Source: DASRBN01 sp035294305 (lineage in GTDB: Bacteria > Chloroflexota > Ktedonobacteria > Ktedonobacterales > Ktedonobacteraceae). From it: a stretch of DNA of 64,000 nucleotides. Every line of letters starts with the position of its first letter. Positions within the stretch are counted from its first letter, which is position 1. Of this stretch, positions 1-7,831 are shown one piece after another. A program made the position numbers and the translations under genes. Below the pieces are notes generated by a model. That model saw nothing but the letters and a program-made list of their open reading frames with translations. It did no database searches and was not told where the DNA came from. Location of the stretch: NCBI GenBank assembly GCA_035294305.1, contig DATGLD010000021.1, forward strand, positions 124,001-188,000, written 5' to 3'.

Positions 1-1197
1 GAACTCGTACATGTAGGTGCCCCCAGTGCCTTGTTGCGAGTGGACCTCAGCCATGCGGATGGCCGGGATGCGGAAAAACCAGTCAGTCACAAGGGTTGCC
101 AACAGATCGCCAGGCGAGGCGTTCGGGCGTGTTGCGCGATAAGTGGCAAGTGTTTCATCGAGTGGCATTCCGTAACCTGCGATAGCGGCTCTGAGCATCT
201 CCTCGTTGACGGCATTGATTGTTCCCTGGGGAACCACATAGAGCCGGAACTCGTCGGCGTTGGTTCCGACCAGTACATCAATGTTCGCACCGGCTCCGGC
301 GGCAATAGCATCGATGGGACGTGTTGGCAGCGATTCCCCGTCGAGAACCGGTAGGAAGGGCACTCCATTGGCTAAGGCCTCTCCCCAGCGTTCAGGGTCG
401 GGATTTGTGGACATTTCAACTCTCAATGCCTGCTGAGTCTGAACCAGGCGGCTGATAGGTACCGCGCTAATAGCCTGGAGCGTCGGTTCGACTCCTAGCT
501 TCTCAGCCAGTATCCGGCCCACCCGTTCTGCCGTGGCCGGTGAGAAAACGTGGTGGCCTGCTCCACTTTGCGCGATGCCTCGCCGGAAGAGCCCGGCAGC
601 GGCAGGCATGGCCATCAGCGTCGCTACACTCATACCACCGGCCGATTCACCAAAGATGGTGACATTGTCAGGATCACCCCCGAACTGCTCGATGTTTTCC
701 TGAACCCAGGTCAGCGCGGCGATCTGATCCAGCATGCCGAGGTTGGCAATATTATCCCCAAGATAGAGGAAGCCATCGGCTCCCAGGCGATAGTTGATGG
801 TAACACAGACGACCCCATGCTGGGCGAAGCGTGTGCCATTGTATGTCGGCCATGCCCCTGACCCGTTGAGAAAGGCGCCGCCATGAATCCAGACCATTAC
901 CGGCAATCGCGCGCTTCCTAATTCTGGGGTCCAGATATTGAGGTTCAGGCAATCCTCACCGGGGATATCTACCTCTGGGAGGAGTACATCGAAAGGTGGG
1001 AAATAGGGCGCTTTGGGCGCCGTTGGTCCATAGTTGAGCGCCCCACGTATACCGTTCCAGGGCTGGACTGGTTGTGGTGGTTGAAAGCGGTTGGGACCAA
1101 ACGGTGGCGCCGCGTAAGGAATACCCTTAAATACCGCTACTCCATCAGATACACTTCCCTGCACGCTTCCATGGCGGGTCGTGACAACGGTTTGCAT
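1..1197 (-). CDS. Carboxylesterase type B (para-nitrobenzyl-esterase-like), 3' end cut by window
   Basis: Serine esterase of the alpha/beta-hydrolase fold, probably cytosolic, hydrolysing carboxylic esters. The 399 visible residues begin MQTVVTTRHGSVQG, the usual start of the family, behind AAGGAGATAGTGA. The oxyanion-hole motif HGGAF is near residue 104, the nucleophile Ser sits in GESAGG near residue 185, and NADEF near residue 310 holds the probable acidic residue. The catalytic His would lie beyond base 1, since the family is usually about 500 residues long. No signal peptide is visible. Its start faces the glnA terminator, so it is probably transcribed separately. The physiological substrate cannot be told from sequence. 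Confidence 0.9.
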   Translation of the reverse strand, partial: MQTVVTTRHGSVQGSVSDGVAVFKGIPYAAPPFGPNRFQPPQPVQPWNGIRGALNYGPTAPKAPYFPPFDVLLPEVDIPGEDCLNLNIWTPELGSARLPVMVWIHGGAFLNGSGAWPTYNGTRFAQHGVVCVTINYRLGADGFLYLGDNIANLGMLDQIAALTWVQENIEQFGGDPDNVTIFGESAGGMSVATLMAMPAAAGLFRRGIAQSGAGHHVFSPATAERVGRILAEKLGVEPTLQAISAVPISRLVQTQQALRVEMSTNPDPERWGEALANGVPFLPVLDGESLPTRPIDAIAAGAGANIDVLVGTNADEFRLYVVPQGTINAVNEEMLRAAIAGYGMPLDETLATYRATRPNASPGDLLATLVTDWFFRIPAIRMAEVHSQQGTGGTYMYEF

Positions 1198-1312
1198 TCA
1201 CTATCTCCTTTATTGTGGAATATAAGAAATACTGAAAGCTGAAAAGGTTTATTTAAAGGAAGTATACCATAACGGAACTGCTGGCTTCTTCTGCCCTTTT
1301 GATATTCGTATC

Positions 1313-1357
1313 GAACAAACAAAAGGCACGATAGCCGGGGGATGAGCTATCGTGCCT
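1313..1357 (-). terminator. Rho-independent terminator of glnA
   Basis: A perfect 12-bp stem (AGGCACGATAGC with its complement, 1324-1335 and 1346-1357) encloses a 10-nt loop. Read on the minus strand it is followed at once by TTTTGTTTGTTC (1313-1324), and it lies 30 bases past the glnA stop codon. Confidence 0.9.
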
Positions 1358-1387
1358 CTTATCCGATAATCAAGAAAATTTGCGTAC

Positions 1388-2818
1388 CTAGGCGTCGTAG
1401 TAGAGCGCAAACTCAATCGGCGTGGGCCGCAGGCGCACCTCGTCGGCCTGGGTGCGCTTCAACTCTACGTAATGTTCGAGGACATCGGTTGTGAAGACGC
1501 CGCCTTCGAGCAGGAAGGAATGATCATCCTCGAGCGCGTTCAGAGCTTCGTCGAGAGATCCGGGTACGGAGCGAATCTCGCGCAGTTCTTCTTTCGACAT
1601 ATGGTACAGGTCGCGATCAACCGGACCGTAGCCATAATCGCTGGGATCGATGCCGCGCTTGATGCCATCAAGGCCGGCCATCAGCAGAGCAGAGAATGCC
1701 AGGTAGGGGTTCGCGGTTGGATCAGGCGGGCGGAACTCGATGCGCTTGGCGGATGGACACTCAGTCAATGGGATACGCACTGCCGCACTGCGATTGCCCT
1801 TGGAGAAGACCAGGTTAACAGGAGCTTCGAAGCCGGGCACCAGGCGCTTGTAGCTGTTCGTGGTCGAGGCCACGATTGCCAGTAGCGCTGGCGCGTGCGT
1901 CAGCAGGCCGCCGATGTAATAGCGGGCGATTTGCGAAATGCCGGCGTAGCCTTCCATATCGAAGAACAGAGGTTTCTCGCCTTTCCACAGGCTCTGGTGA
2001 ACGTGCATGCCGGAGCCGTTGTCGCCAAAGACCGGCTTGGGCATGAAGGTAACGGTCTTGCCATACTTGCGCGCAGTGTTCTTGACGACATATTTATAAA
2101 GCATGACATTATCTGCGGTCTTGAGCAGGGTATTGAAGCGAATATCGATCTCGGCCTGTCCGGGGCCGCCGACCTCGTGATGCTGTGCCTCAACAGGTAC
2201 ACCTAAGTCTTCGAGCAGTAGCGCCATCTCGCTGCGAACATCTTGCAAGGTATCGTTGGGGGCGACCGGGAAGTATCCTTCTTTCACGCGCATACGGTGA
2301 CCAAGATTTGCGCTGCCATTGCGAGAGCTATTCCAATGCGCCTCCTCTGAGTCTATTTCTGCGTACTGTATATTTGAGGTAGAGTTGTAGCGCACATTGT
2401 CAAAAATGAAAAATTCGGCTTCGGGGCCGAAGTAGCTGGTATCGGCTATGCCGGTGGAACGAAGATATGCCTCGGCTTTGCTGGCAATATAACGCGGGTC
2501 GCGAGAATAGGGTTTTTTACGGCCGGCGGGTCCTGGATGGGCGATATTACAAACCAGGCTTAATGTTGGTACCGCGGTGAAAGGGTCCATAATGGCGCTA
2601 TCGGGATCGGGGATAACCAGCATATCGCTTTCGTTGATGGTCTGGAAACCACGGATGCTGGAACCGTCAAACGCTTTCCCTTCCACGAATGTTGCTTCTT
2701 CAAGTTCACGTAAGGGAATACTGAAATGCTGCCAAGTTCCCGGTAAATCGACAAACTTGAAGTCCACCATTCTAGCGCCATGATCTTTAGCAAATTCTAA
2801 TACCTCTTCAGGGGTCAT
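1388..2818 (-). CDS. glnA: Glutamine synthetase type I
   Basis: Makes glutamine from glutamate, ammonia and ATP in the cytosol. The protein of 476 residues matches the GSI length. Visible family signatures include the N-terminal beta-grasp segment (MVDFKFVDLPG), FDGSSIRGF, the active-site region with GSGMHVHQSLW, and the nucleotide/glutamate segment around RIEFRPPDPTANPYLAFSA. A conserved Tyr in DLYHMSKEE matches the position of the adenylylation loop, but adenylylation is not proven by this. The start MTPEEVLEF was chosen over an in-frame ATG 23 codons upstream because AAAAGGAGAG precedes it and because the family begins there. It is a single-gene transcript with its own terminator. Confidence 0.96.
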   Translation of the reverse strand: MTPEEVLEFAKDHGARMVDFKFVDLPGTWQHFSIPLRELEEATFVEGKAFDGSSIRGFQTINESDMLVIPDPDSAIMDPFTAVPTLSLVCNIAHPGPAGRKKPYSRDPRYIASKAEAYLRSTGIADTSYFGPEAEFFIFDNVRYNSTSNIQYAEIDSEEAHWNSSRNGSANLGHRMRVKEGYFPVAPNDTLQDVRSEMALLLEDLGVPVEAQHHEVGGPGQAEIDIRFNTLLKTADNVMLYKYVVKNTARKYGKTVTFMPKPVFGDNGSGMHVHQSLWKGEKPLFFDMEGYAGISQIARYYIGGLLTHAPALLAIVASTTNSYKRLVPGFEAPVNLVFSKGNRSAAVRIPLTECPSAKRIEFRPPDPTANPYLAFSALLMAGLDGIKRGIDPSDYGYGPVDRDLYHMSKEELREIRSVPGSLDEALNALEDDHSFLLEGGVFTTDVLEHYVELKRTQADEVRLRPTPIEFALYYDA

Positions 2819-2935
2819 GCTTTCTGCTCTCCTTTTACTTACGTCTGTAACTGTCCGATTGCTGGAAGAAAAGGCCTGCCATGTCATAGAGATTTAAATT
2901 GGTTAATTTGTACAGGAGATAAACATGTTCACTAC

Positions 2936-2965
2936 ATGATACCGTCCTGTTCAACTCTTCTGTAA
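2936..2965 (-). promoter_or_regulatory. Candidate sigma-70 promoter of glnA
   Basis: On the minus strand TTACAG (2960-2965) and TATCAT (2936-2941) are separated by 18 bp, about 120 bases before the chosen glnA start. The match is moderate. Confidence 0.4.
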
Positions 2966-3015
2966 TATTACGCGGTTTAGCGAGTAGATGCTATGGCTAG
3001 AATACCCAAAAGCAC

Positions 3016-3054
3016 TCTCTCTTGATTTGTGCAAGTTGCACAAATCAAGAGAGA
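3016..3054. repeat. Perfect 18-bp inverted repeat between divergent genes
   Basis: Arms TCTCTCTTGATTTGTGCA (3016-3033) and its exact complement (3037-3054) are separated by only AGT. It lies between glnA (minus) and the membrane protein gene (plus). Neither strand shows a T-run after it, so it is not an ordinary terminator. An operator or other protein-binding palindrome is more likely, but no known consensus was recognised. Confidence 0.7.
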
Positions 3055-3068
3055 AAAACTGATATGGC

Positions 3069-3095
3069 TTGCATACGTAAGAGGCAGTGTATAAT
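3069..3095 (+). promoter_or_regulatory. Candidate promoter of the 3127 membrane-protein gene
   Basis: TTGCAT (3069-3074) and a consensus TATAAT (3090-3095) are spaced 15 bp, shorter than ideal. The gene starts 31 bases downstream behind TAAGAGGAG. The 18-bp palindrome ends 14 bases upstream of the -35 box, where a regulator could touch polymerase. Confidence 0.5.
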
Positions 3096-3126
3096 ATAAG
3101 CTATAGATTGGTAAGAGGAGAATATT

Positions 3127-3759
3127 ATGAAGAAGCCGGACCTGTCACCATCGACCCCGCTATTGCCATCTCCCAGACCCCGTTTTGTTTATAGAATCCG
3201 CGCCTGGCTGCGCACACGAACCGGGCGCATCGTCTTCCCTCTGATTACATGGTTCATTGGTTTGCTGATTGGGATTATCATCGTGCTGCTCATCGCGCTA
3301 GGGGGAGATGGACAACTGCACACGACTCCTAAATTGCCGCTATCGGGAGATATTATTGTAGAAGCGGATAGAACTTATCTTACTGATCTAATTACGCAGG
3401 ACCTGCAAAGCGCTGGATTACCCGGCACGGTCAAGAATGTGCGGGTCACGCTGATCCATGGCGATCAAATTACCATTACCGGTGATGATGAATTTAGCTT
3501 TTTAGGCTTTGCCATGACGCGCAATTTTACGGTTGTCGTCCAGCCTTATGTGACTTCGTGCGTGCTCCAGGTGCATGTTGTGCATGCTGATTTGAATAGT
3601 ATACCGGTCACAGGCTTTGTATCCGCTTTTGAGGGGAATATCAATTCACAATTGCAGATGAAACCGACCGGGCTTCCCTCCGGTTTTACCTACTGCACTG
3701 TGGGGGTGCGTACAGAAACCGGAGGGTTGTTTATAAGTTACGCGGCAACCCCGGTTTAG
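3127..3759 (+). CDS. Single-pass membrane protein with extracytoplasmic domain, function unknown
   Basis: A protein of 210 residues with a Pro-rich basic cytoplasmic N-terminus (about 1-37). It then has one hydrophobic segment (about 38-58, rich in Ile and Leu), and a beta-rich exported domain of about 150 residues. Two Cys (about 144 and 188) could form a disulfide outside the cell. The pattern of a lipid-anchor-like helix and a beta domain with TYLTDLITQDL recalls the LmeA/DUF2993 or YpmS-like lipid-binding families, but this is only a resemblance. The start follows TAAGAGGAGAATATT. It stands alone between glnA and the convergent dehydrogenase. Confidence 0.75.
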   Translation: MKKPDLSPSTPLLPSPRPRFVYRIRAWLRTRTGRIVFPLITWFIGLLIGIIIVLLIALGGDGQLHTTPKLPLSGDIIVEADRTYLTDLITQDLQSAGLPGTVKNVRVTLIHGDQITITGDDEFSFLGFAMTRNFTVVVQPYVTSCVLQVHVVHADLNSIPVTGFVSAFEGNINSQLQMKPTGLPSGFTYCTVGVRTETGGLFISYAATPV

Positions 3760-4168
3760 CCTTTATCCATTGCGCAGTCAATATCAGCATGTGACTGTAG
3801 CGGGCATCCATGTGTTTTCGATTGCTAATCACTCCTAAGAGATTACTAGAACTGGCATACTAACGACAGTATAAAAGCTTCTCTAGGCCAGGGAAAATGA
3901 AGTACTTGATTCCTGAACAATGCTACGAGCTTGACAAGCACGTTAATGCATCTATTATATAAGATGGTTATAGGAAAGTGAAGTGATAAATAGTAAAAAA
4001 TAGTCTCTTCAAGATAAACTGTAAGAAATCATGTGTCGTTCAAACCGTTCTGTCGAGCTTCTATCTGGCTTTCCTCTGTGCCAGGTCGCAGTTGAATCCC
4101 TTGCTCCCTTACAATGGTACCATGTGAGAGAACGTCTTCTTATTCAAACTCAACCGTTACAAGTTTGA
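3760..4168. other. Gene-poor stretch with one orphan promoter and a doubtful 45-codon ORF
   Basis: Apart from the promoter at 3931-3958 the region holds only one short open frame on the plus strand (4031-4168, starting MCRSNRSVELL). It has no clear ribosome binding site and no recognised similarity. No hairpin with a T-run was seen. Confidence 0.5.
3931..3958 (+). promoter_or_regulatory. Orphan sigma-70-like promoter
   Basis: TTGACA (3931-3936) and TATTAT (3953-3958) with a 16-bp spacer form a strong promoter match. It points at about 200 bases with no convincing gene and then runs antisense into the dehydrogenase at 4169. A short RNA or a decayed gene are possible explanations. Confidence 0.5.
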
Positions 4169-5302
4169 TCATACAAGAGATTCAGGCCTGTTAAAGGAAA
4201 TCACGCTCTTAATGCCCGCAGGCCGTTCAAGAATGCGTTCGGAGGCCTGTTCAATCGGAGTACGCTCTGCCATCAGAGCACGTACAGCATCCGGCCAGCG
4301 CTGGTGGAAGGTTTGCAGGTCTGCAATCGCAGCGTTGAAATCTTGCGGTCCCGCGTTGACCGTTCCCAATACTACCTGATTCTTCAAGACCATCGCGCGA
4401 AAAAGTGCGGCCGGATCGGCTTCAATCAGGGTTTGTCGACCAGGGACGCCCGTCAGGATACAGATTCCGTTCGGACCCAGTGCCTGCAGCACGTCCAGCG
4501 CTAGCACGGAGTGACCGGCCGCTTCATAGACCAGATCGATCGGGCCAATCTGTCCTTCGAGCTGAGACGGGGATAGCACCTGACTCGAGAGGTAGGTCGC
4601 GCCAATGGCTTTCGCAACTGCGATCCGGAGGTCTGGTTCTTGCTCCCGCGAATAGATGAATGTATCGAATTCGGCGGTTCGCAGGGCCATCGCGCCTAAC
4701 AAACCTACCGGGCCGGCCCCCAGAACCAGTGCTGTGTGCCCACGGCCCTGTGTGCGCTCGGGAACTGACGGATCAATCCAGGGAGGACGACGTTGCGTCA
4801 GTCCGTACAACTGAGACTCTGCTTTTTCGATGATCGTCAGCGGCTCAACGAGCACAGCACTCTCACGCAGGTGACGAGGCACTGGATGCAAGTAGCGTGC
4901 CTCATCCACAACCAGCTCCGTCAAATAGCCATGTGCCCTTTTGATGCCGCGCTCGGTAAAATCCCCTGTTTCGCAGAAGTCCTGGTGACCGGCGCGACAG
5001 GAGCGGCACCTGGCATGAGAGCAGGGACGCCGCACTGTAGGCACGACCAGGTCACCTAGCGCTAGCTGGGTAACAGCTGCCCCAACCTCGACCACTTCGC
5101 CCAACGCTTCGTGACCGATGATCAGGTAATCGGCGCCTGCTGGTGGTGTGCCATAGGCAAAGGTGCAAATCTCTTTATCCGTGCCACAGATCCCAATATC
5201 TAGCATGCGGAGCTTGACCTGATCTGGCCGGGTAATGCTCGGCTCCTTCTGTTCAATGAGCTTCACTTGCCGGCTTGCAGGAAACACAGCAACCGCTTTC
5301 AT
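4169..5302 (-). CDS. Zinc-dependent MDR-family dehydrogenase, glucose 1-dehydrogenase-like
   Basis: Medium-chain NAD(P)-dependent dehydrogenase of 377 residues resembling the glucose/galactose 1-dehydrogenases. The catalytic zinc region is ICGTDKE near residue 40 with GHEALGEVVEVG near 64. The structural-zinc Cys cluster is CSHARCRSCRAGHQDFC (about 94-110). The cofactor-binding motif is LGAGPVGLLG near 194. The C-terminal pattern ERTPIEQASERILERP...IKSVI is typical of glucose dehydrogenases. The substrate is inferred from this family resemblance only. Its ATG overlaps the TGA of the upstream 45-codon gene, so translation is probably coupled. Confidence 0.85.
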   Translation of the reverse strand: MKAVAVFPASRQVKLIEQKEPSITRPDQVKLRMLDIGICGTDKEICTFAYGTPPAGADYLIIGHEALGEVVEVGAAVTQLALGDLVVPTVRRPCSHARCRSCRAGHQDFCETGDFTERGIKRAHGYLTELVVDEARYLHPVPRHLRESAVLVEPLTIIEKAESQLYGLTQRRPPWIDPSVPERTQGRGHTALVLGAGPVGLLGAMALRTAEFDTFIYSREQEPDLRIAVAKAIGATYLSSQVLSPSQLEGQIGPIDLVYEAAGHSVLALDVLQALGPNGICILTGVPGRQTLIEADPAALFRAMVLKNQVVLGTVNAGPQDFNAAIADLQTFHQRWPDAVRALMAERTPIEQASERILERPAGIKSVISFNRPESLV

Positions 5303-5436
5303 CCGTTCCTCTTCAATGTCACAAGAGCCGCATCTTCCACCGTGATCAGATGCTGCATGTTCAGCCGCCTCAGCGTATCGAGAATGTTTTCCGCAGTAGC
5401 CTCATCTGCGCATTTGAGTACAAAGAGATTACTCAT
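5299..5436 (-). CDS. 45-residue remnant or mini-version of a DUF1269-family protein
   Basis: Starts MSNLFVLKCADEATAENILD behind AAAAGGAGCATATCC. This closely matches the first beta-alpha-beta unit of DUF1269 membrane proteins (usually about 150-170 residues), including the LITVEDAALVT strand, and then stops after LKRNG. Only the N-terminal quarter is present, without the glycine-rich membrane part. Its TGA overlaps the ATG of the dehydrogenase, so it now acts as the leading cistron of that gene. A truncation that fused its translation signals to the neighbour is the simplest reading. A functional small protein cannot be excluded. Confidence 0.7.
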   Translation of the reverse strand: MSNLFVLKCADEATAENILDTLRRLNMQHLITVEDAALVTLKRNG

Positions 5437-5747
5437 GGATATGCTCCTTTTCGAGGGGTATTTTCTCACTCCGATGTATCTCGTTCCCTCTAATGCTAGT
5501 ATGAGAAGGAAGCATCATGAAAACGTTATGAGCAACGTTATTGGCAATGGCCTGAACACTGATTGAGATGCACTTTCCAGACCCGATGCGTGTGATCTAT
5601 CATTTGTGGTGGGATCAGGAGTTGCTGTGGATGGTGGCCGGCTTTTAAACACCATGTAGTCGGGTTTTCGAGGATTTGCCGCCTATACTTTTTGCGGGAC
5701 CTTTTCTGCCATGCTCTATCTCTCAGTTTGCCCGTCTTCATCAAGTT
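5437..5747. other. Intergenic region without convincing gene
   Basis: It contains the upstream region of the DUF1269 fragment and the downstream region of the F420 operon. Short open frames exist on both strands, but none has a good ribosome binding site or recognisable protein. No hairpin followed by a T-run was found. Confidence 0.5.
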
Positions 5748-6152
5748 TTAAAAATGTTCGATCACCTGCTGTATTTTCAAATGGATGGTTTCCCGCGGTT
5801 CACTTGAGAAGTGGGCCTCCATTTGCTGCTTCGCGGATTCTTCGCCGTCGTAACGTACGGCCAGCCGGTAAATATCCTGCTGGGCGATCTGCGGGTCATC
5901 GATCAATTCGGCGGTACCGCTGACAGTGACGTAATTGTATCCTTCTGGCACGCACACCGAAATGCGTGGATCGCGGCGCAGGTTACGATCCTTGAGACGG
6001 CCGATTTTGGTATTCATGACGATGGTATCGCCCTCAAGCAGGTACCACATGGTGGTCAACTGGGGCGTTCCATCGGCGTTGATCGTTCCCAGTACGGCAA
6101 ACCGGCGCTCTTGCAAGAACGCACGCGCTTTTTCAGATAGTTGAGTACTCAT
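5748..6152 (-). CDS. PPOX/FDOR split-barrel oxidoreductase, probably F420-dependent
   Basis: A protein of 134 residues of the pyridoxamine-phosphate-oxidase-like split-barrel fold, beginning MSTQLSEKARAFLQER. Motifs AVLGTINADGTPQLTTMWY, IVMNTKIGRLKDRNLRRDPRIS and VTVSGTAELIDD are typical of the small F420- or FMN-binding FDOR-B class. It reduces small unsaturated or redox-active substrates, or has a binding role. The start was chosen behind AAAAAAGGGAG rather than an in-frame ATG 46 codons upstream inside the end of cofC. As the last gene of the F420 biosynthesis operon, F420 is the likeliest cofactor. Confidence 0.85.
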   Translation of the reverse strand: MSTQLSEKARAFLQERRFAVLGTINADGTPQLTTMWYLLEGDTIVMNTKIGRLKDRNLRRDPRISVCVPEGYNYVTVSGTAELIDDPQIAQQDIYRLAVRYDGEESAKQQMEAHFSSEPRETIHLKIQQVIEHF

Positions 6153-6180
6153 AGATACTACTCCCTTTTTTATTGATGAT

Positions 6181-6819
6181 TCACAAGTTCGGGGTTGCAA
6201 GCTTAGCATACGTTGCTTGTTGACAATTGCAACCGGTGTCCTGTATTTCGTGCAAGTCGTCAATTGTGTCGATATCCATGGCGAGGCCATGGCTCTTGTA
6301 AATCAAGTAATGTAAGTTTCCTTGTATCGCTGCTTGTCTATGAAGTTGCAGGCTATTGGGGCCAAAGAGATATGGCAGCGCCAGGGGCGGGCGTACAAGG
6401 ACAGCGTTAGTTCCGGTGCCCTCTCTTGATACTGCAAGTACGACTTCGTATTGTGCAGATTGCTTGACGAGGGTGCGGATATCGCAAACTGTCAGCAAGG
6501 GAAGATCAGCAGAGATCGTCAAAAGAGCCGATGCTCCCGCCGCGAGTTCTCGCCGGGCAGCAGCTTCTAACGCGGGATTATGCCCATCTCTCTCTTCAGG
6601 CAATGCCGACGCTCCCCATTGCTCGGCCTGGGACAGCACACGCGCATCCGCGCTTACTACTGATATGTCTTCGAAACATTCGCTCTGACGCAGAGTATGC
6701 AGTACATGCTGCAACATATCCAGGACCAATGTTTCGCGTTCGCGCTGCGATAAGGAGGGTGCCAGGCGGCTTTTAGCCAGAGCGAGCGATTTTACCGGAA
6801 TGAGTGCTGTATATTTCAT
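6181..6819 (-). CDS. cofC: 2-phospho-L-lactate / phosphoenolpyruvate guanylyltransferase
   Basis: Activates 2-phospholactate or phosphoenolpyruvate with GTP to give the guanylylated precursor used by CofD in F420 synthesis. The 212-residue nucleotidyltransferase has the N-terminal LIPVKSLALAKSRLAPSLS motif (Lys-rich nucleotide loop), SADLPLL near residue 105 (metal-binding Asp), and MDIDTIDDL near the C-terminus. The CofC family has this length. It is 68 bases from cofD, with the short TATAGCCA repeat between them, and 28 bases from the downstream oxidoreductase. The upstream ribosome binding site is weak. Confidence 0.93.
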   Translation of the reverse strand: MKYTALIPVKSLALAKSRLAPSLSQRERETLVLDMLQHVLHTLRQSECFEDISVVSADARVLSQAEQWGASALPEERDGHNPALEAAARRELAAGASALLTISADLPLLTVCDIRTLVKQSAQYEVVLAVSREGTGTNAVLVRPPLALPYLFGPNSLQLHRQAAIQGNLHYLIYKSHGLAMDIDTIDDLHEIQDTGCNCQQATYAKLATPNL

Positions 6820-6838
6820 AATTTCAGGTGAGGAAGAG

Positions 6839-6859
6839 ATTTCCTATAGCCATAGACTA
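6839..6859. repeat. TATAGCCA-type short dispersed motif, copy a
   Basis: ATTTCCTATAGCCATAGAC plus TA, in the cofD-cofC gap. It differs from copy b (46526-46546) at two positions. Related copies lie at 48400 and 63188. Confidence 0.5.
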
Positions 6860-6886
6860 TTCGACAGAACCCCCTTAGAAAGGAAT

Positions 6887-7819
6887 TTAAAATGCTAAGC
6901 CTGCTGCTGCCAGAACGTAGCGTGCCAGGGCAGCTTTTGCCGCGCTGTCACGCATGATGGTATTGGTTGCCATCGCCGGTATGCCCAGGTCTTCGATCCG
7001 CTCGATCAGGTGAGCATCCTGCTCGTCGATGACCATGACGTCAAGGAAATCCCGGTAGCAACGGGCAACTCCGGCAGGCGATACCTCCATTCCCAGACCG
7101 CTCATTAACTTGTCGGCGGGCCCTTTGATCGGCATTCCACCGACAATGGGGCTGACGGCGACCACCATGCCGCTGGCTTCGTGAAGTGCATCATGGATAC
7201 CGGGAACGGCGAGAATGCTGCCAATACTCACAATAGGATTGCTGGGCGCAACCAGGATGGCCTCGGCTTGCTTAATGGCATCCAGAACTCCAGGGGCCGG
7301 TTTCGCTTCGCTTGCACCAACGAAGACAACATCCTGTACTTCATCTGTGCAGCGTCGTTTGACCATGTATTCCTGGAAATGAAGCAGACCTGCCGGTGTT
7401 TGAATATGTGTCGCTATGGGTTGATCGCTCATAGGTAAGATACGGATATTCAGGCCAAAATGATGACGCAGGTGGTCGGTGACTTCGCTCAGCGTCTTTC
7501 CCTGCCGCAGCAGGTTCGTGCGATGTATATGCGTGGCAAGGTCGCGGTCGCCGAGCAGGAACCAATCTTCATTGCCATAGGCCGTCAACTGCTGCATCGT
7601 ATTGTAGGTATCGTTACGGATGCCCCAGCCATGCGTTTCATCAACCAGTCCGGCGAGGGTATAGGTCACGATATCAATATCGGGTGAGACATGCAGTCCA
7701 TAGAAATCGCGATCATCGCCGGTATTGACGATGACGGTGAGCCTGTCCTGAGGCACAACCTGTACCAGGCCCTGTAAGAAACGTGCCGCGCCTACACCGC
7801 CGGCAAGAACTACAATCAT
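6887..7819 (-). CDS. cofD: 2-phospho-L-lactate transferase
   Basis: Transfers the phospholactyl or enolpyruvyl group from the guanylylated precursor to the deazaflavin Fo, giving F420-0 or dehydro-F420-0. The protein is 310 residues long. Its N-terminus VVLAGGVGAARFLQGL and the following VIVNTGDD with DIDIVTYTLAG are hallmark CofD/FbiA motifs. VAPSNPIVSIGSILAVPG near residue 190 and SPIVGGMPIKGPADKLM near 224 are also diagnostic. The start is preceded by AGAGGATAGT. It is 12 bases from the FbiB-type nitroreductase gene, so the two are cotranscribed. Confidence 0.96.
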   Translation of the reverse strand: MIVVLAGGVGAARFLQGLVQVVPQDRLTVIVNTGDDRDFYGLHVSPDIDIVTYTLAGLVDETHGWGIRNDTYNTMQQLTAYGNEDWFLLGDRDLATHIHRTNLLRQGKTLSEVTDHLRHHFGLNIRILPMSDQPIATHIQTPAGLLHFQEYMVKRRCTDEVQDVVFVGASEAKPAPGVLDAIKQAEAILVAPSNPIVSIGSILAVPGIHDALHEASGMVVAVSPIVGGMPIKGPADKLMSGLGMEVSPAGVARCYRDFLDVMVIDEQDAHLIERIEDLGIPAMATNTIMRDSAAKAALARYVLAAAGLAF

Positions 7820-7831
7820 ACTATCCTCTAA

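Noticed and set aside
1472..1885. Open frame of 137 codons on the plus strand inside glnA
   Set aside because: Shadow of glnA, with no ribosome site and no protein-like features.
3016..3054. Intrinsic terminator
   Set aside because: Neither strand has a T-run after the stem, and the stem lies between two gene starts.
5538..5744. 68-codon minus-strand frame downstream of the F420 operon
   Set aside because: Arg/Lys-rich, no ribosome site, no similarity; treated as chance.
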